Below, in pieces: positions 11,189 to 23,494 of a stretch of 64,000 nt of DNA. A model generated the notes under the pieces. The model saw nothing but the letters and a program-made list of their open reading frames with translations, had not been told where the DNA came from and ran no database searches. How positions within the stretch are numbered: position 1 is the stretch's first letter; each line of letters opens with the position of its first letter. The translations under genes were made by a program, and so were the position numbers. The DNA comes from Saposhnikovia divaricata (lineage: Eukaryota; Streptophyta; Magnoliopsida; Apiales; Apiaceae): contig CM071601.1 of the NCBI GenBank assembly GCA_036435485.1, positions 183,804,939-183,868,938 of the forward strand, given 5' to 3'.

Positions 11189-12001
11189 GGGGTGTATTCA
11201 ATTGAGATTTTAATGGATTGTAAATAATCCATGGATTTTATTGGATTTTGTAAATTCACGAATTGTTCAAAATCTACAATAGATCCTATACAGATTTTTT
11301 TAATTCTACAAAGATTTTGTTGAATTTTAATGGATTGATTTATCAACATTTTTGTGGACTAAAAAGAATCCCAGAGATTGTATTGGATTGATTTTATTTT
11401 ATTTTAGGATATCCATATATAAATTAAAATAATATTATATATATAATTCAAAATAGTCATTTATCTAATCTAACTTTTCATTCATGTGTTCTTCGTTCTC
11501 ATTATATTTTTTATCATCATCCACTACATTTGTCGTAGTACCAATAAAATAGGAGAATATTATCTTGTAATTTGAGGATATATACCATCCACTAGCAAAA
11601 TTACAATCTAGAAAATAATACTTTCCGAAAATATAAGCATTTTTCGTAGTGATGCAAAATACAAATATTAATATATTCTCAATGATACATACCTAATCTT
11701 AAATAACAAAGTGTCCAAATAAGCATATTCGTAATAATATTTACACAGGTGTGTTATTTAAATGAATTGATAATAATCTATGAATTTTGAAAAATTATTA
11801 TTAATTTAATTATACCCGTCATTTGATTGACTTTATGTAAAATCTCGTAAAATTTTGTTGATTAAAATAAAGTTTCTGGCAAATCCTTCGAAATCTCTTG
11901 GATTTTGATCAAATTTCAAAAGATATAAAATACACTAATAAATTCATCAAAATCCACAATTTTATGAAATTCAAAAAAGTCCCATGAATTTTTGAATACC
12001 A
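11189..12001. other. AT-rich inverted-ended segment, possible MITE
   Basis: The left end GGGTGTATTCAATTGAGATT and the right end CATGAATTTTTGAATACCA are loosely inverted copies. The interior has many ATGGATTTT/AAAATCCA words in both orientations. No clear target duplication. A DNA-transposon origin is possible but weak. Confidence 0.3.
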
Positions 12002-12610
12002 TCAGATTCTAATACAATTTTATGAAAATTTGTGAATAATATAATTTAAATATTTAAAAAATAACCGTGCATTGCACGAGCTATAAGATAGTCTATTACT
12101 AATACTAGCATCGTTGGAAAGTAAATCTTCTGTACTATTTTTTTTTTTAAACTCACGTTAATGCAAGAGTTGGCTTTATTTCTTTTGTCCGTACCTTTTT
12201 ACTGTAAATTTATGTAAATATTTGATTTTAATTTGAAATTTGTCTGGCGTTCGTTTGCACGACTTCCAAATTTTAAAAATTATACGATGGAATTTTCGAA
12301 TGAGAGAAGAAATTATTGCAAATACAATATAAAATGTTAAAAATTCCAAATTGCTTTCCAAAATAAAATCAAACATCACGTATCAATAATTGTGAATCCT
12401 TTGCAAGCACATGAATTTTCATCAATAAAAACATCCCAAATTATCAAGTAGTACGTCTAGCACTGCTCAACAATTTCACTTTGGAATTAATTTTATTTGA
12501 AAGTAGTTAAAAACTTACATTTCATCGATTTCGAACCGAACTTTGTCCATTCACCCCTTGCTAAAGTCAATCATGCCTTCATTCGTCATCTGATATTTGT
12601 TAAAACTAAG
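12002..12610. other. AT-rich intergenic DNA, nothing recognised
   Basis: No gene, RNA or convincing element is seen in this stretch. Confidence 0.6.
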
Positions 12611-12792
12611 TGGGCGTTTAGTTCGTGCCGAAAAATGGAATGAAATTCAAAAACGGAAATAAGTAGAAAGAAAAGAAAAAGATTTAGTTATCAATATATC
12701 TTGTGATTTGTTTTTTCTCTCCATGTCTTTGTGAGAGGTAGTGAGTTTTTCTCTCCATTTCTATCGCAGTTTTGTGAGAGGCAATTTTCGCA

Positions 12793-13965
12793 ATGGCAAA
12801 CGAGGAGAATCTAGATTTGCTCATAGCAGATTTAGATATCACCAACGAGGAGAATGAAGAATTGGTTTTCGATGAGGAGCTTGAGGAGGATGGTAATAGG
12901 TTTGAGTTATGTTTGGTGGGCAAGTTTCTTACGGAGAAGAATTTGAATGTTCGTGTAATGAAATCGAAGATGGCTGACATTTGGAAACCGACTATGGGGA
13001 TAAAGATAAAGACATTAAAACCAGGGTTATATTTGTTTCAGTTTTATCACAAGGACGACATGGTGTGGATGATGAATAATGGTCCATGATCGTTTGATAA
13101 TGCTATTCTGGTTACTGGTACGATTCCGGCTGGTGGAGATCCTACAAAGGTACCTCTAAATGAGGTCGAGTTTTGGATTCAAATCTATGACATTCCAAGT
13201 GGGCTTATGACGGAGGCAGTTGGTAGACAGCTGGGCAATTTCTTTGGTTCATTTGTGATGTACGATTCAAGTAATAGTACAAGCATTTGGAGAGAATACA
13301 TGAGGTTAAAGATCAAGGTGGATGTGAGGCTGCCGTTGAAAAGAAAGAAGAAAATATGTAGACGGGATAGAACAGGGTGTGTTGTTAATTGCAAATATGA
13401 GAAGTTGGGTGATTTTTGCTTTCTTTATGGATTGTTGTCTCATACAGAACGGTTTTGTAAGTAGAGATTGGAGGGAGGAGCAAGTTCTGAGGTAAGGGAA
13501 GGGGGAAGTTGGCTCAGAGCTCCTGCGAGACGAGGGGTGGCGCAAGGGCGGAGTAAGTGGCTACGAGATGAGGAAACGGAGGAGTGGGGCGGTAATCTCG
13601 AGAAAGATAACTGTCAAGGATTTCAAAATTCAATTTTAGCACAAACAGGGGGATCTTATCGTCAAGGAAGGAAAGTAGTTGAGGATATGACGGGATGTTT
13701 GGATAGCGTTAAAAAGGGAGTCATTAAAGGAGGGGAAAAGGAGGGAAATATTTCAAAAGAAATTATCGGGCCTACCCCAGAGGAACTTGATGGGCTAGTT
13801 GTTGAGGAAAGGAAAAGACAGCGAACTGGGCTAAATGTTACTATGGACCTTGATAAAAACTACAACATAACTAAACCAGGTTCTGGGCTTTCTCAAGTGG
13901 ATTGCACTGAATCTTCTACTTCTGTTTTGGCTACGCTTGTGGTGCAAGCTAGCCACCACCAATGA
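12793..13965 (+). pseudogene. LINE ORF1 (DUF4283-type RNA-binding protein), two in-frame stops
   Basis: One frame of about 390 codons from the ATG at 12793 to the TGA at 13963-13965, interrupted by TGA at 13087-13089 (after NNGP, where TGG Trp is the likely ancestor) and TAG at 13462-13464. The N-terminal ~130 residues (FELCLVGKFLTEKNLNVRVM... LYLFQF) match the style of the DUF4283 domain of plant LINE ORF1. A degenerate zinc-knuckle region follows (GDFCFLYGLLSHTERFC), where the usual first Cys of Cys-x2-Cys is missing. The C-terminal part is basic and low in structure. The product would bind LINE RNA. The last bases overlap ORF2 by ATGA. Confidence 0.85.
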
Positions 13966-16900
13966 GTTGCTTAAGTTGGAACTGTAGGGGCCTTGGGAAA
14001 GCTCGTACAGTTCGAGTATTACGCGATCTTGTTCGAGATCGCAATCCTGATGTATTATTTTTAAGTGAAACTATTTCTGTAGCTAGTAAGATTGAAGAGA
14101 TTCGAATAAAGCTGGGGTTTTCTCAAGGGTTTTCAGTTGATCGTGTTGGTAGGAGTGGGGGACTCGCTGTGTTTTGGAAGAGAAGTGTGGAGTGTAGTAT
14201 TACTGGGTACTCTAAAAACCATGTGGATGTGGTTTTTAGTGAAAATAGTGTGCACAAGTGGAGGTTATCTTGCTTTTATGGTTTTCCGGAGAGATCAAGG
14301 AGAAAACAGTCTTGGGAGCTGATTTGTAGTTTAGCGTCTGTCTCGAATCTCCCATGGTGTATCATGGGGGATTTTAATGATCTCCTGTACAAGGCAGATA
14401 AAAAGGGGAATCATGATCATCCAGAATCGTTAATGAGGGGATTTCGTGATGCTTTAGATAACAGTATGCTCTCGGAGTTGGAGTTGCATGGTGGGCAGTT
14501 TACTTGGGAGAAAGGGCGTGGGACTAAAGATTGGGTTCAGAAAAGACTCGATAGAGCGTTTGCAACTATGAGTTGGTGGTCCTTGTTTCCTCTATGTAAA
14601 CTCTCGGTGGTAACAACGGTAGTATCTGATCATGATGCTTTATTTTTGGAGTTTCTGAGTGTGGCTATTCCGAAGAAGAAGTTCAGATTTAGATTTGAGA
14701 ACACGTGGCTTAAAGAACCTTCTTTCAATAAGGATGTGAGTGAGTGCTGGGAGAATTTGCCTGTTACTGATTTATTGCCAAAGTTAATGTCAGTATCGAG
14801 ATATATGGAAAAATGGGGGAGGAACTTCTTTAATAAGTATAAAGAGAAAGTACGAAAACAGAAGGAATTGCTTGACTCTCTACGGGAAAAGAGTGATGAA
14901 CAGAGTATTAGGGAGTTTCTGGCTGCTAGAGATAAACTAAATGAGATTCTTCTACATGAGGAAGTTTATTGGAAACAGCGTGCAAAATTGTTTTGGCTCA
15001 AAGAAGGTGATGAAAATACTAAATTTTTCCACTCTAGTGCTACTGCAAAACGGAATGCGAATAGAATTAGCTACCTGGTGACAGATGATGGTGTTCGACT
15101 AGACAATAATGAAGATATGGGGGAGCTGATTAAGGAATATTATCATAATGTTTTTGAAGACCCAGGGGAATGTAATGCGTATGTGAACAGAGCTAATCCC
15201 AGAAGGGTGTCTTGTGAGCAAAACCAAGATTTAACAGCTGAGGTGACGCTTGATGAGTTTGCCATGGCTATGAAGCAAATGCACCCTGATAAGGCGTCAG
15301 GTCCTGATGGCGTGAATCATGCGTTCTATCAAAATTTCTGGAGTGTTTTGGGTACAGATTTCTTCGAGTGTTGTAAAGCCTGGTTACAAGGTAACTCATT
15401 TCCAGCAGATTTAAATAACGCGAATGTCGTTTTGATTCCTAAGAAGGATGGTGCCTGTTCTATTAAAGATTTTAGACCTATAGCATTATGTAATGTTGTG
15501 TATAAGATTATGGCGAAAATTATTGCAAATAGACTGAAAAATATTCTGCCAAATCTTATATCGGAGAAGCAATCAGCTTTTGTACTGGGGAGGTGTATAA
15601 CAGATAATGTTGTAGTTGCGTTCGAAGCCATTCATCATATGAGAGGGGAAAAAAGGGATCAAGAGGAGGATGTTGCTTTAAAAGTAGATATAAGTAAGGC
15701 GTATGACAGAGTGAATTAGAGATATTTACAACAAAGGATGCAAGCTCTGGGGTTCTGCACTAAATGGATAAACTGGGTGATGAGACGTGTAACAACAGTT
15801 TCTTATGAGGTTTGCTTTAATGGGACGACTGTGGGTCCAATTAATCCAAAGAGGGGGCTCCGACAAGGAGATCCTCTCTCCCCGTATCTGTTTCTTTTCT
15901 GTGTGGAAGGGCTCTCTAATCTGCTGGATAGTTCAGAGGATGAATGTATGATACATGGGTGTCAAATAAGTCCTAGTGCTCCGACGATTACTCATCTTCT
16001 CTTTGCTGATGACAGTTTTCTGTTTTTTAAAGCATCTAATGAGGAATCAACTAATGTCAAAGGTATTTTGAATTCTTATGCGGAAATTTCAGGTCAAGCA
16101 GTAAATTATATGAAGTCAGGAGTGTTTTTTAGCTCAAATGTAAGAACAGATAAGCAAAGAGAAATCTCTACGATTCTGGGTGTGCATGGAGATATCTCGA
16201 ATAGTAAATATTTGGGATTACCCTCGTTGGTTGGAAGGTAAAAAAAAGGGTTTTCGATTTTTTGAAGGAGAGAGTGTGTAAGCGGATTGATAGATGGAAA
16301 TCAAAGCCAATTTCCAGGGCGGGGAAATTAATCTTAATCTAGAATGTTGCTCAGTCGTTACCTTCTTACTGCATGACATGTTTTTTGTTGCCCAAATCGC
16401 TTGTGCAAGAAATAGAGAGGATGTTTAACGCGTACTGGTGGAGCTCAGGTTCAGGTCAGAATAAAGGGATTAGATGGCATTCTTGGGAGGCTATGTCTAT
16501 GCCTAAATGCAAAAGAGGAATGGGTTTTCGAAGTCTGGTAGGGTTTAACATTGCTTTGCTGGGGAAATATATCTGGCGGTGCATTCAAAATCCTGAATTG
16601 TTGGGGTCAAGAGTTCTTAAAGCTCGATACTTCCCTGATGGAAACATTTTGGGGGCAGGAAGGGGTATCAAAAGTAGCTTTGTTTGGATGGGCATTTGGC
16701 AGGCTAAGGAATCGTTAGCTCGAGGCTATCGATGGGTGGTAGAAGATGGTCATTCAATTGTAGCGACCAGGGATCCATGGCTTGCAAATAAGAGTGACTA
16801 TAGGGTGGATTATTTGCCACTGTATGAGGGAAGAAGTGAAGTAGTATCGACTCTTTTCTATCCAGGTTCTAAGATCTGGGATTCTGAGAAGATAATGGAA

Positions 16901-18032
16901 TTATTCAGTAAAGATGATGCTCTAGTTGTTCTGGCAACGACTGTGCCTCAACGTCAAGTTGAAGATAGAATAGTTTGGTCCAAGTCAATTGATGGCATAT
17001 ACAATGTGAAGACTGGATATCGTCTGTGGCATGATTTATATGCTGGTAATTCAGGGTGTACACAATCAGTAGGTTGGAGTCGTATATGGCGCTTGTCTAT
17101 TCCTCATAAAGTGAAGATCTTTGTTTGGCGATTATGTCGCAATAATAGTTCGTGTCAGACTGAAAAGAAAGGGTGTGAGTCTCCCTATAATATGTCCAAT
17201 GTGTAATGTGGATGTAGAACATCTCATGCATCTGATTTTTGACTGTCAATTTGCGAGCAGCTGCTGGCAATCTGTGGGTCTGGTGTATGACACGGGGGAG
17301 GTTTACGAGGCCACAGATTGGCTATTGAATAATTTGGAGGTGGCAAAGCATGACGAGATCATTTCTATTTGTATTGTCTTGTGGGGAATCTGGTTTTGGC
17401 GGAATAAAAGAGTATGGGAAGGGCAACTGATGAATCCAGATATAGCCATGGAGAACAGTTTCAATCAACTAAAAGAATGGAAGGATGCTAGGTCTGTTAC
17501 AATGCCAGGAAGGAATGTTGTCAGGAAGGAAAATAGTGGTGTTAGAAAATGGATTCCACCAGCGATAGGTGAGCTCAAAGTTAATGTAGATGCATCGTTT
17601 GTTATTGGGTCTGAAACTTTCTCAGTGGGCATGGTCATTCGTGATCATGAGGGCGTTTTCATTGAGGGAAAATGTCTTACCCTCCCGTGTCCAACGTCTG
17701 TTGTCGAGGCTGAATGTATTGGGGTGAGGGAGGCTCTTTCATGGGTGATGGCTTATTCAGATAGGAGAGTAACGATCGAGTTAGATTCTTTGTTTACAGT
17801 TCGAGCTATTAATGGAAGGTGTGAGAATCTTTTAGAGATGGGACACGTTATTGATCACTGTACGAGGCTTCTCTAGGGATTACCTTTGGTCCGTATTAGT
17901 CATATTAGAAGGCAAGCCAACAGGGTGGCGCATAGCTTAGCTAGAATCCCCTGTTCATTATTTTGCTTCATTGATTTTACATCTCCTCCTACCCATTTGG
18001 TGGAGATTATTGTTAAAGATTGTTCGAATTAA
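13962..18032 (+). pseudogene. LINE ORF2 (endonuclease-RT-RNase H), stops and frameshifts
   Basis: The start ATG at 13962 overlaps the ORF1 stop. Domains in order: exonuclease-endonuclease-phosphatase type endonuclease at residues ~1-225 (LSWNCRGLG, GDFNDL, SDHDALFLEF kept); reverse transcriptase from ~430 (KASGPDGVNHAFY, VLIPKKDG, FRPIALCNVVYK, LRQGDPLSP) with FADD in LLFADDSFLFF intact; a zinc-binding zf-RVT region (CPMCNVDVEHLMHLIFDC); and a C-terminal RNase H (VNVDASF, VEAECIGVREAL, ELDSL). Breaks: TAG at 15717-15719 (Trp TGG expected before RYLQQ), a frameshift in an A-run at ~16240-16248, TAG near 16338, a frameshift near 17140-17160 and TAG at 17874-17876. The frame after the last stop continues RNase H-like sequence to TAA at 18030-18032. 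Confidence 0.9.
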
Positions 18033-18362
18033 TGAAAGTTGAGTTGATCGATTTCAAAAAAAAAGTAGAAAGAAAAGAAATGATTCTGAATTGTTTTACC
18101 TGTTTAATTTTGATCCAAAAACGGAATGAAAAATCATATCAAAATAATTTTTAATTTATAAAAACAAAATTATAAATTATTTTTAAATTTTGAATGTAAT
18201 TTACATGTTAATACATGTAATTATGGTTTAAGATATAAATTATAACTGAAAATAAAATAGAAATAAGAAAAGGGAAAGAAAACACCTGATGAGGTGGAGA
18301 ATAAATATTGATGAAAACATGAAAAATCTAAAACCAAAGCAGTTAAACATGTGAAAGGGAAT

Positions 18363-18587
18363 TGATTCCAGAAGCAATCCAGCAGCCCATGTGTCCAGCA
18401 GCCCATGTGCATGATTAGAAGTCAAATTCTACTACCTAATTCACCTACTCCACCTACCATCATTATTTGCATGTAAGGACCTCTAGCATTAGTATAAATA
18501 GGCATGATTAGAGCATTGTACAATCACCTTGAATTTGAGTAATAAAAGTAAGTTATTTAGAGCATTTTCTCTCTTGTTCCTGAGCCA
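18363..18587 (+). repeat. 5' LTR, 225 bp
   Basis: Bounded by TG...CA. TATAAATA at 18493-18500 is the likely core promoter. Compared with the 3' copy it has an extra TGTCCAGCAGCCCATG duplication near its start and lacks a short CTAACTACCTA-like insertion. Confidence 0.95.
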
Positions 18588-18592
18588 TATTT

Positions 18593-18604
18593 TGGTATCA
18601 GAGC
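18593..18604 (+). promoter_or_regulatory. primer-binding site TGGTATCAGAGC
   Basis: Complementary to the 3' end of plant initiator tRNA-Met. It begins five bases after the 5' LTR end, which suits minus-strand priming. Confidence 0.93.
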
Positions 18605-18672
18605 AAGTTTTTAGATCCCGCAGTTGAGTGAAAAAAAACAGAAATTCCGGTCACTATTTCGGTCGGAAATAC

Positions 18673-18820
18673 TGTTCATTATTCAGTGTTCATGGCCGGA
18701 GACGAAGAACTGTTCACGCCGGAGACAAAGTCAATGTTCACTAGTACTGTTCATATGGTACTGTTCATACGGCACTGTTCATATGGTACTATTCACTGTT
18801 CACAAATACGGTACTGTTCA
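18673..18820 (+). repeat. TGTTCA array in the untranslated leader
   Basis: Nine TGTTCA hexamers plus a TATTCAC variant occur in 148 bases, several as GTACTGTTCATATG. They lie between the primer-binding site and the gag start. Confidence 0.85.
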
Positions 18821-18943
18821 CCAAAAAAATTAAGTTGAAAACGTGCACACTTTCAACTACTCTCTTCACGCCCAGTGTCAAGAGAGCCACCACTGTTACC
18901 TCACTGTGATTGAACCTCCACATTAGAAAATTTAATTTTCAAT

Positions 18944-21900
18944 ATGCCTCCACGAAGACAACCTCTGCGAGACGTTGAAATGGCGGACATGCGGAGACAA
19001 ATTCAGGAACTTCAAGATGTTTTGCAAGCTCAACAAGTCTTGTTAAACGAACGTCAACCAGAAGATGAAGAATATTCCAGTGATTCTTCAACACCTAGAA
19101 ATCGTCGCCCTCAAAGGCCACAAGTTAGACATGATGACATTAAAGTTGACATTCCTAACTTTGAAGGAAGACTTCAACCAGTTGATTTCATCGATTGGCT
19201 CCAAACAGTCGAAAGGGTGTTTGAATATAAGGATATTCCCAAAGAAAGAAAGGTGAAGATTATTGCTGTGAAATTAAGGAAACATGCTTCCATTTGGTGG
19301 GAAAATCTTAAAAAAAGGCGAGACCGAGAAGGAAAAAGCAAGATCAAAACATGGGAAAAAATGTGAAAGGAATTAACCCGAATGTTTCTTCCTCCTCACT
19401 ACTACCAAGACAAGTTTATCCAACTGCAAAATCTTCGTCAGAAGAATTTATCAGTCGAAGAATGCACAAGAGAATTTGAGAAGTTGATGATGCAGTGTGA
19501 TATACAAGAGAAAGAGGAGCAGACCATTGCCAAATACCTCGGAGGATTAAATATTGATATTGCTGATCGTGTTGAACTTCAACAATATTGGTCGTTAGAA
19601 GATGTTATTCGTCTTGCTACGCGAGTAGAGAAGCAGCTACCCAAAAGATCTACCAATAGAAATTTCTCTCCAGCAAACCAACCACCTTACGATCAAAAGC
19701 CACCTACCAACCAAGCCAGCTCTTCCACCCAACCCTCTTCTAAAACCATTTCTACCGAAAACAAAAACAAGGCCATTAAATGCTTTAAATGCCAAGGTTT
19801 TGGTCACATTGCTTCAAACTGTCCAAACCGGAGAACTATCACAATTATCAAAGGAGAAGCCTATGAAGTTTCTGAGGAAGAAAATACTCGAGAAGACACT
19901 GAAGGAGAATATTACACAGATCCAATGTACGAATAAGAAATTACTGTTGCTGATCAGGGTGAATCCTTAGTAATCCAACGAAGCCTAAACACAATGGCCA
20001 ATAAGGAAGAACCTTGGTTGAGACGCAATATTTTCCACACTCGTTGCACTTCTGCAGGAAAAGTCTATGATGTTATCATAGATAATGGAAGTTGTGAAAA
20101 TGTCGTTTCAAGTTACATGGTGGAAAAATTGGATCTGCCATCCCAGATTCATCCACACCCCTACAGTTTGCATTGGCTCAATAAAGAAAGTACAGTCAAA
20201 GTTGACAAGCGTTGCTTTGTGACATTCTCTATTGGTCAGAAGTATCAGGATCAAGTATGGTGTGATGTTGTGCCCATGGATGCCTGTCATCTTCTCCTAG
20301 GTAGGCCATGGCAGTATGATCGTCAAGTACTTTATGACGGTTATGCAAACACCTACTCTTTTGTCAAGGACGGAGTAAAAATCAAGCTAGCTACTCTGCC
20401 GCCGAGTGAGCTTGATAAAAACAAGAAGGAAGCCAAACCATTAGTGTCCCTAGTCACGAAGAAACAACTGGAGGAAGCTATAGAGGAAGTTCAAACCATG
20501 AGCTTATTTCTATTATTCGAATCAAATAAGGAGACTCGTATTCCAGTCGAAATTAAACCACTACTTGAAGAGTTTCCCGATGTGGTTCCAGAAGACATTC
20601 CATCTGGACTACCCCCCATGCGAGACATCCAACACGCTATTGATTTCAGTCCAGGAGCAACAATTCCAAACCGACCCGCATACAGAATGAGTCCTCAGGA
20701 GCATGCTGAAATTCAAAATCAAGTTGAAGGGTTATTAAAAAAAGGATTAATACAGGAAAGTGTTAGTCCTTGTGCGGTTCCTGCCATTCTAGTCCCTAAG
20801 AAATATGGAAGCTGGAGAATGTGTGTTGATAGTCGAGCTATCAACAAAATTACCATCATGTATAGATTTTCAATTCCTAGACTTGATGATTTGCTAGATC
20901 AGATACATGGTTCCACCATCTTTTCAAAGATTGATCTTCGAAGCGGATACCATCAGATCAGAATTCGACCAGGAGATGAATGGAAGACTGCCTTTAAAAC
21001 TAGAGATGGTCTTTATGAATGGACAGTTATGCCCTTTGGGTTGTCCAATGCGCCAAGTACATTCATGCGACTTATGAATCAAGTCCTTCGACCCTTTATT
21101 GGTAAATTTGTCATCGTCTATTTTGATGACATTCTGATCTTTAGTAAGGACAAGGAGGAACACTTGGAACATGTCCGACAAGTGTTACAGACTCTTCGTG
21201 AACAAAAACTCTATGCCAATTTGAAGAAATGTGCTTTCCTGACAAATGAAGTTACTTTTCTTGGATACATCATCACATCCGAAGGTATACGAGTTGATCC
21301 GGAAAAGATAGAAGCGATCAATAGTTGGCCAGTTCCGCAATCAATCCATGAGGTCAGAAGTTTCCATGGATTATCCTCCTTTTACAGAAGATTCATCAAA
21401 AACTTCAGCACAGTTGCCGCTCCCCTCACAGATTGTATCAAAGGAGACAAGTTTCAATGGACCGAGGCTGCACAGAAAAGTTTTGACAAGCTGAAGAAAT
21501 GTTTAACTGAAGCACCAGTATTAGCCCTTCCCAATTTTGATCAAGTATTTGAAGTTATCTGTGATGCTTCCCACACTGGAATTGGTGCTATTCTAAGTCA
21601 AGAAGGTCATCCTATAGCCTTCTTCAGTGAAAAGCTTAACAATGCTAAACTTCGATATTCAACATACGACAAGGAGTTTTATGCAATTGTTCGAGCCTTG
21701 CACCATTGGAGTCATTACCTGTTAAATAAAGAATTAATTCTTTATTCTGATCATGAAACTTTAAAATATTTGAACTCTCAACAGAAGATTAGCTGTCGAC
21801 ATGCCTCTTGGAGTGAGTTTTTACGGTCTTACCCATTTCTAATCAAGCACAAGGCTAGAATTCAAAATGTTGTTGCAGATGCTCTCAGTAGGCGCCATAC

Positions 21901-23149
21901 TCTACTATCTACACTCCAAACAAAAGTAGTTGGTTTTGAAATGATAAAGGAGTTGTACCCAGATGATCCTGACTTCCAGAAAATTTGGAATACTACTAAA
22001 GTGCAATCCTCAAAAGATTACTACAGGCATGAAGGATTTTTATTCAAAGAGAAGACTTTGTGTATTCCTCGATGTTCACTACGAGAAGCCATTATCTGGG
22101 AAGCCCATGATGGAGGATTAGCAGGTCACTTTGGCCGAGATAAAACTATGGCCCTGGTAAAGGAAAATTTTTATTGGCCAAGAATGGAAAGAGATATAAA
22201 TCGGCATATTCAAAGATGCAGAATCTGTCATTTGGCTAAATCCAAACGTCAAAACACTGGTTTATATATGCCACTTCCCGTACCGGAATCACCATGGGAA
22301 GATGTTACTATGGATTTCATTTTGGGACTTCCACGAAGTCAACGTCAGAAAGATTCAATTATGGTCGTAGTGGATAGATTTTCAAAGATGACCCACTTCA
22401 TTCCTTGTCAAAAGACCAATGATACTGTTCAAGTTGCTGATTTGTATTTCAAAGAAATAGTTCGTCTTCATGGAATTCCAAAAACGATCACTTCTAATCG
22501 AGATGTGAAGTTTTTAAGCCATTTTTGGAGAACTTTATGGAAGAAGATGGGAACTAAGTTGCAGTTCAGTAGTGCGAGCCATCCTCAGACTGATGGACAA
22601 ACCGAAACTGTCAACCGACTGTTGGGAAATCTACTTCAAAATTTTGTTGGTAAAAACTTGAAGCAGTGGGATCTTATTCTGGCTCAAGTTGAATTTGCTT
22701 ACAATAATTCAACTAATCGGTCCACGGGAAAGTGCCCTTTTGAAGTTGTATATGGCACCCGTCCACTTAGCCCACTTGATTTGACGCCGTCAACCAACAA
22801 ACAACAATTCAGTTCTGATGCAGATAGTCGAGCGAAGGAAATCAAGAAACTGCATGAACAAGTTCGAGAGCAGATACGGAAACAAAATTCCAGATACAAA
22901 AATCAGCGAGACAAACATCGGAAGCAACAGATTTTTAAAGTTGGAGATTTGGTCTGGATTCATCTACGAAAAGAGAGATTTCCTAATCAGCAAAATGCCA
23001 AGTTGTCACCTAAAGCTGATAGAGCATTCAAAGTTGTGTAGAAAATCAATGACAATGCTTACAAAGTAGAACTGCCTGGAACATATGGTGTTTCTGCAAC
23101 TTTTAATGTTGCTGATCTTTCACCTTATTTGGACAATGAAGAATACTAA
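18944..23149 (+). pseudogene. Ty3 gag-pol polyprotein, one frame with three stops
   Basis: One frame from the ATG at 18944 to the TAA at 23147-23149, interrupted by TGA 19364-19366, TAA 19934-19936 and TAG 23039-23041. Gag has a capsid-like core (DFIDWLQTVERVFEY... WWENLKK) and a CCHC knuckle (CFKCQGFGHIASNC). The protease reads DNGS where DSG/DTG is usual. RT has YFDD (residues 376-379 counted from 19994). RNase H follows (CDASHTGIG). The integrase has its H-H-C-C finger and E871, but the central catalytic Asp is Asn835 (AAT at 22496-22498). The TAA at 19934 sits at the gag-pol border, so it could mark a programmed boundary, but related elements often have one continuous frame. The C-terminal FNVADLSPY motif lies after the last stop. 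Inactive as it stands. Confidence 0.9.
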
Positions 23150-23184
23150 AACTCGAGGTCGAGTTCTCTCCAACCCGGGGATTA

Positions 23185-23401
23185 TGATTCCAGAAGCAAT
23201 CCAGCAGCCCATGTGCATGATTAGAAGTCAAATTCTACTACCTACTTCACCTAACTACCTACTCCACCTACCATCATTATTTGCATGTAAAGACCTCTAG
23301 CATTAGTATAAATAGGCATGATTAGAGCATTGTAAAATCACCTTGAATTTGAGTAATAAAAATAAGTTATTTAGAGAATTTTCTCTCTTGTTCCTGAGCC
23401 A
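23185..23401 (+). repeat. 3' LTR, 217 bp
   Basis: Same ends as the 5' LTR and very similar along its length. Preceded by a short AACCCGGGGATTA stretch that is the likely plus-strand primer region. The differences from the 5' copy are a few substitutions and two small indels. Confidence 0.95.
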
Positions 23402-23494
23402 GGAATCATAATTTTTTCAAACCAAACACCAACAAAAAAAATGAACACATTTATTTTCTTTTCCCTTAATCTATTAGCCTCAACCAAATACCCC

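Larger units (their letters stand above)
12679..18062 (+). mobile_element. full-length L1-type plant LINE with exact 18-bp target duplication
   Basis: An identical 18-mer, AAGTAGAAAGAAAAGAAA, occurs at 12661-12678 and 18063-18080. Between them lies a ~114-bp 5' leader, ORF1, ORF2, a very short 3' tail and a poly(A) run (18056-18062). That is the structure left by target-primed reverse transcription. The full length is 5,384 bp, and neither end looks truncated. Both ORFs carry stops and ORF2 also frameshifts, so it is inactive in place. The exact target duplication suggests a fairly recent insertion. Confidence 0.95.
18363..23401 (+). mobile_element. complete compact Ty3 element, 5,039 bp, target duplication GGAAT
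   Basis: The flanking 5-bp duplication GGAAT (18358-18362 and 23402-23406) is exact. Both LTRs begin TGATTCCAG and end CTGAGCCA. A tRNA-iMet type primer site follows the 5' LTR. Gag and pol lie in one frame. The very small LTRs and total size resemble compact chromovirus lineages such as Reina or Galadriel, but I cannot fix the lineage and see no chromodomain. Confidence 0.95.
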
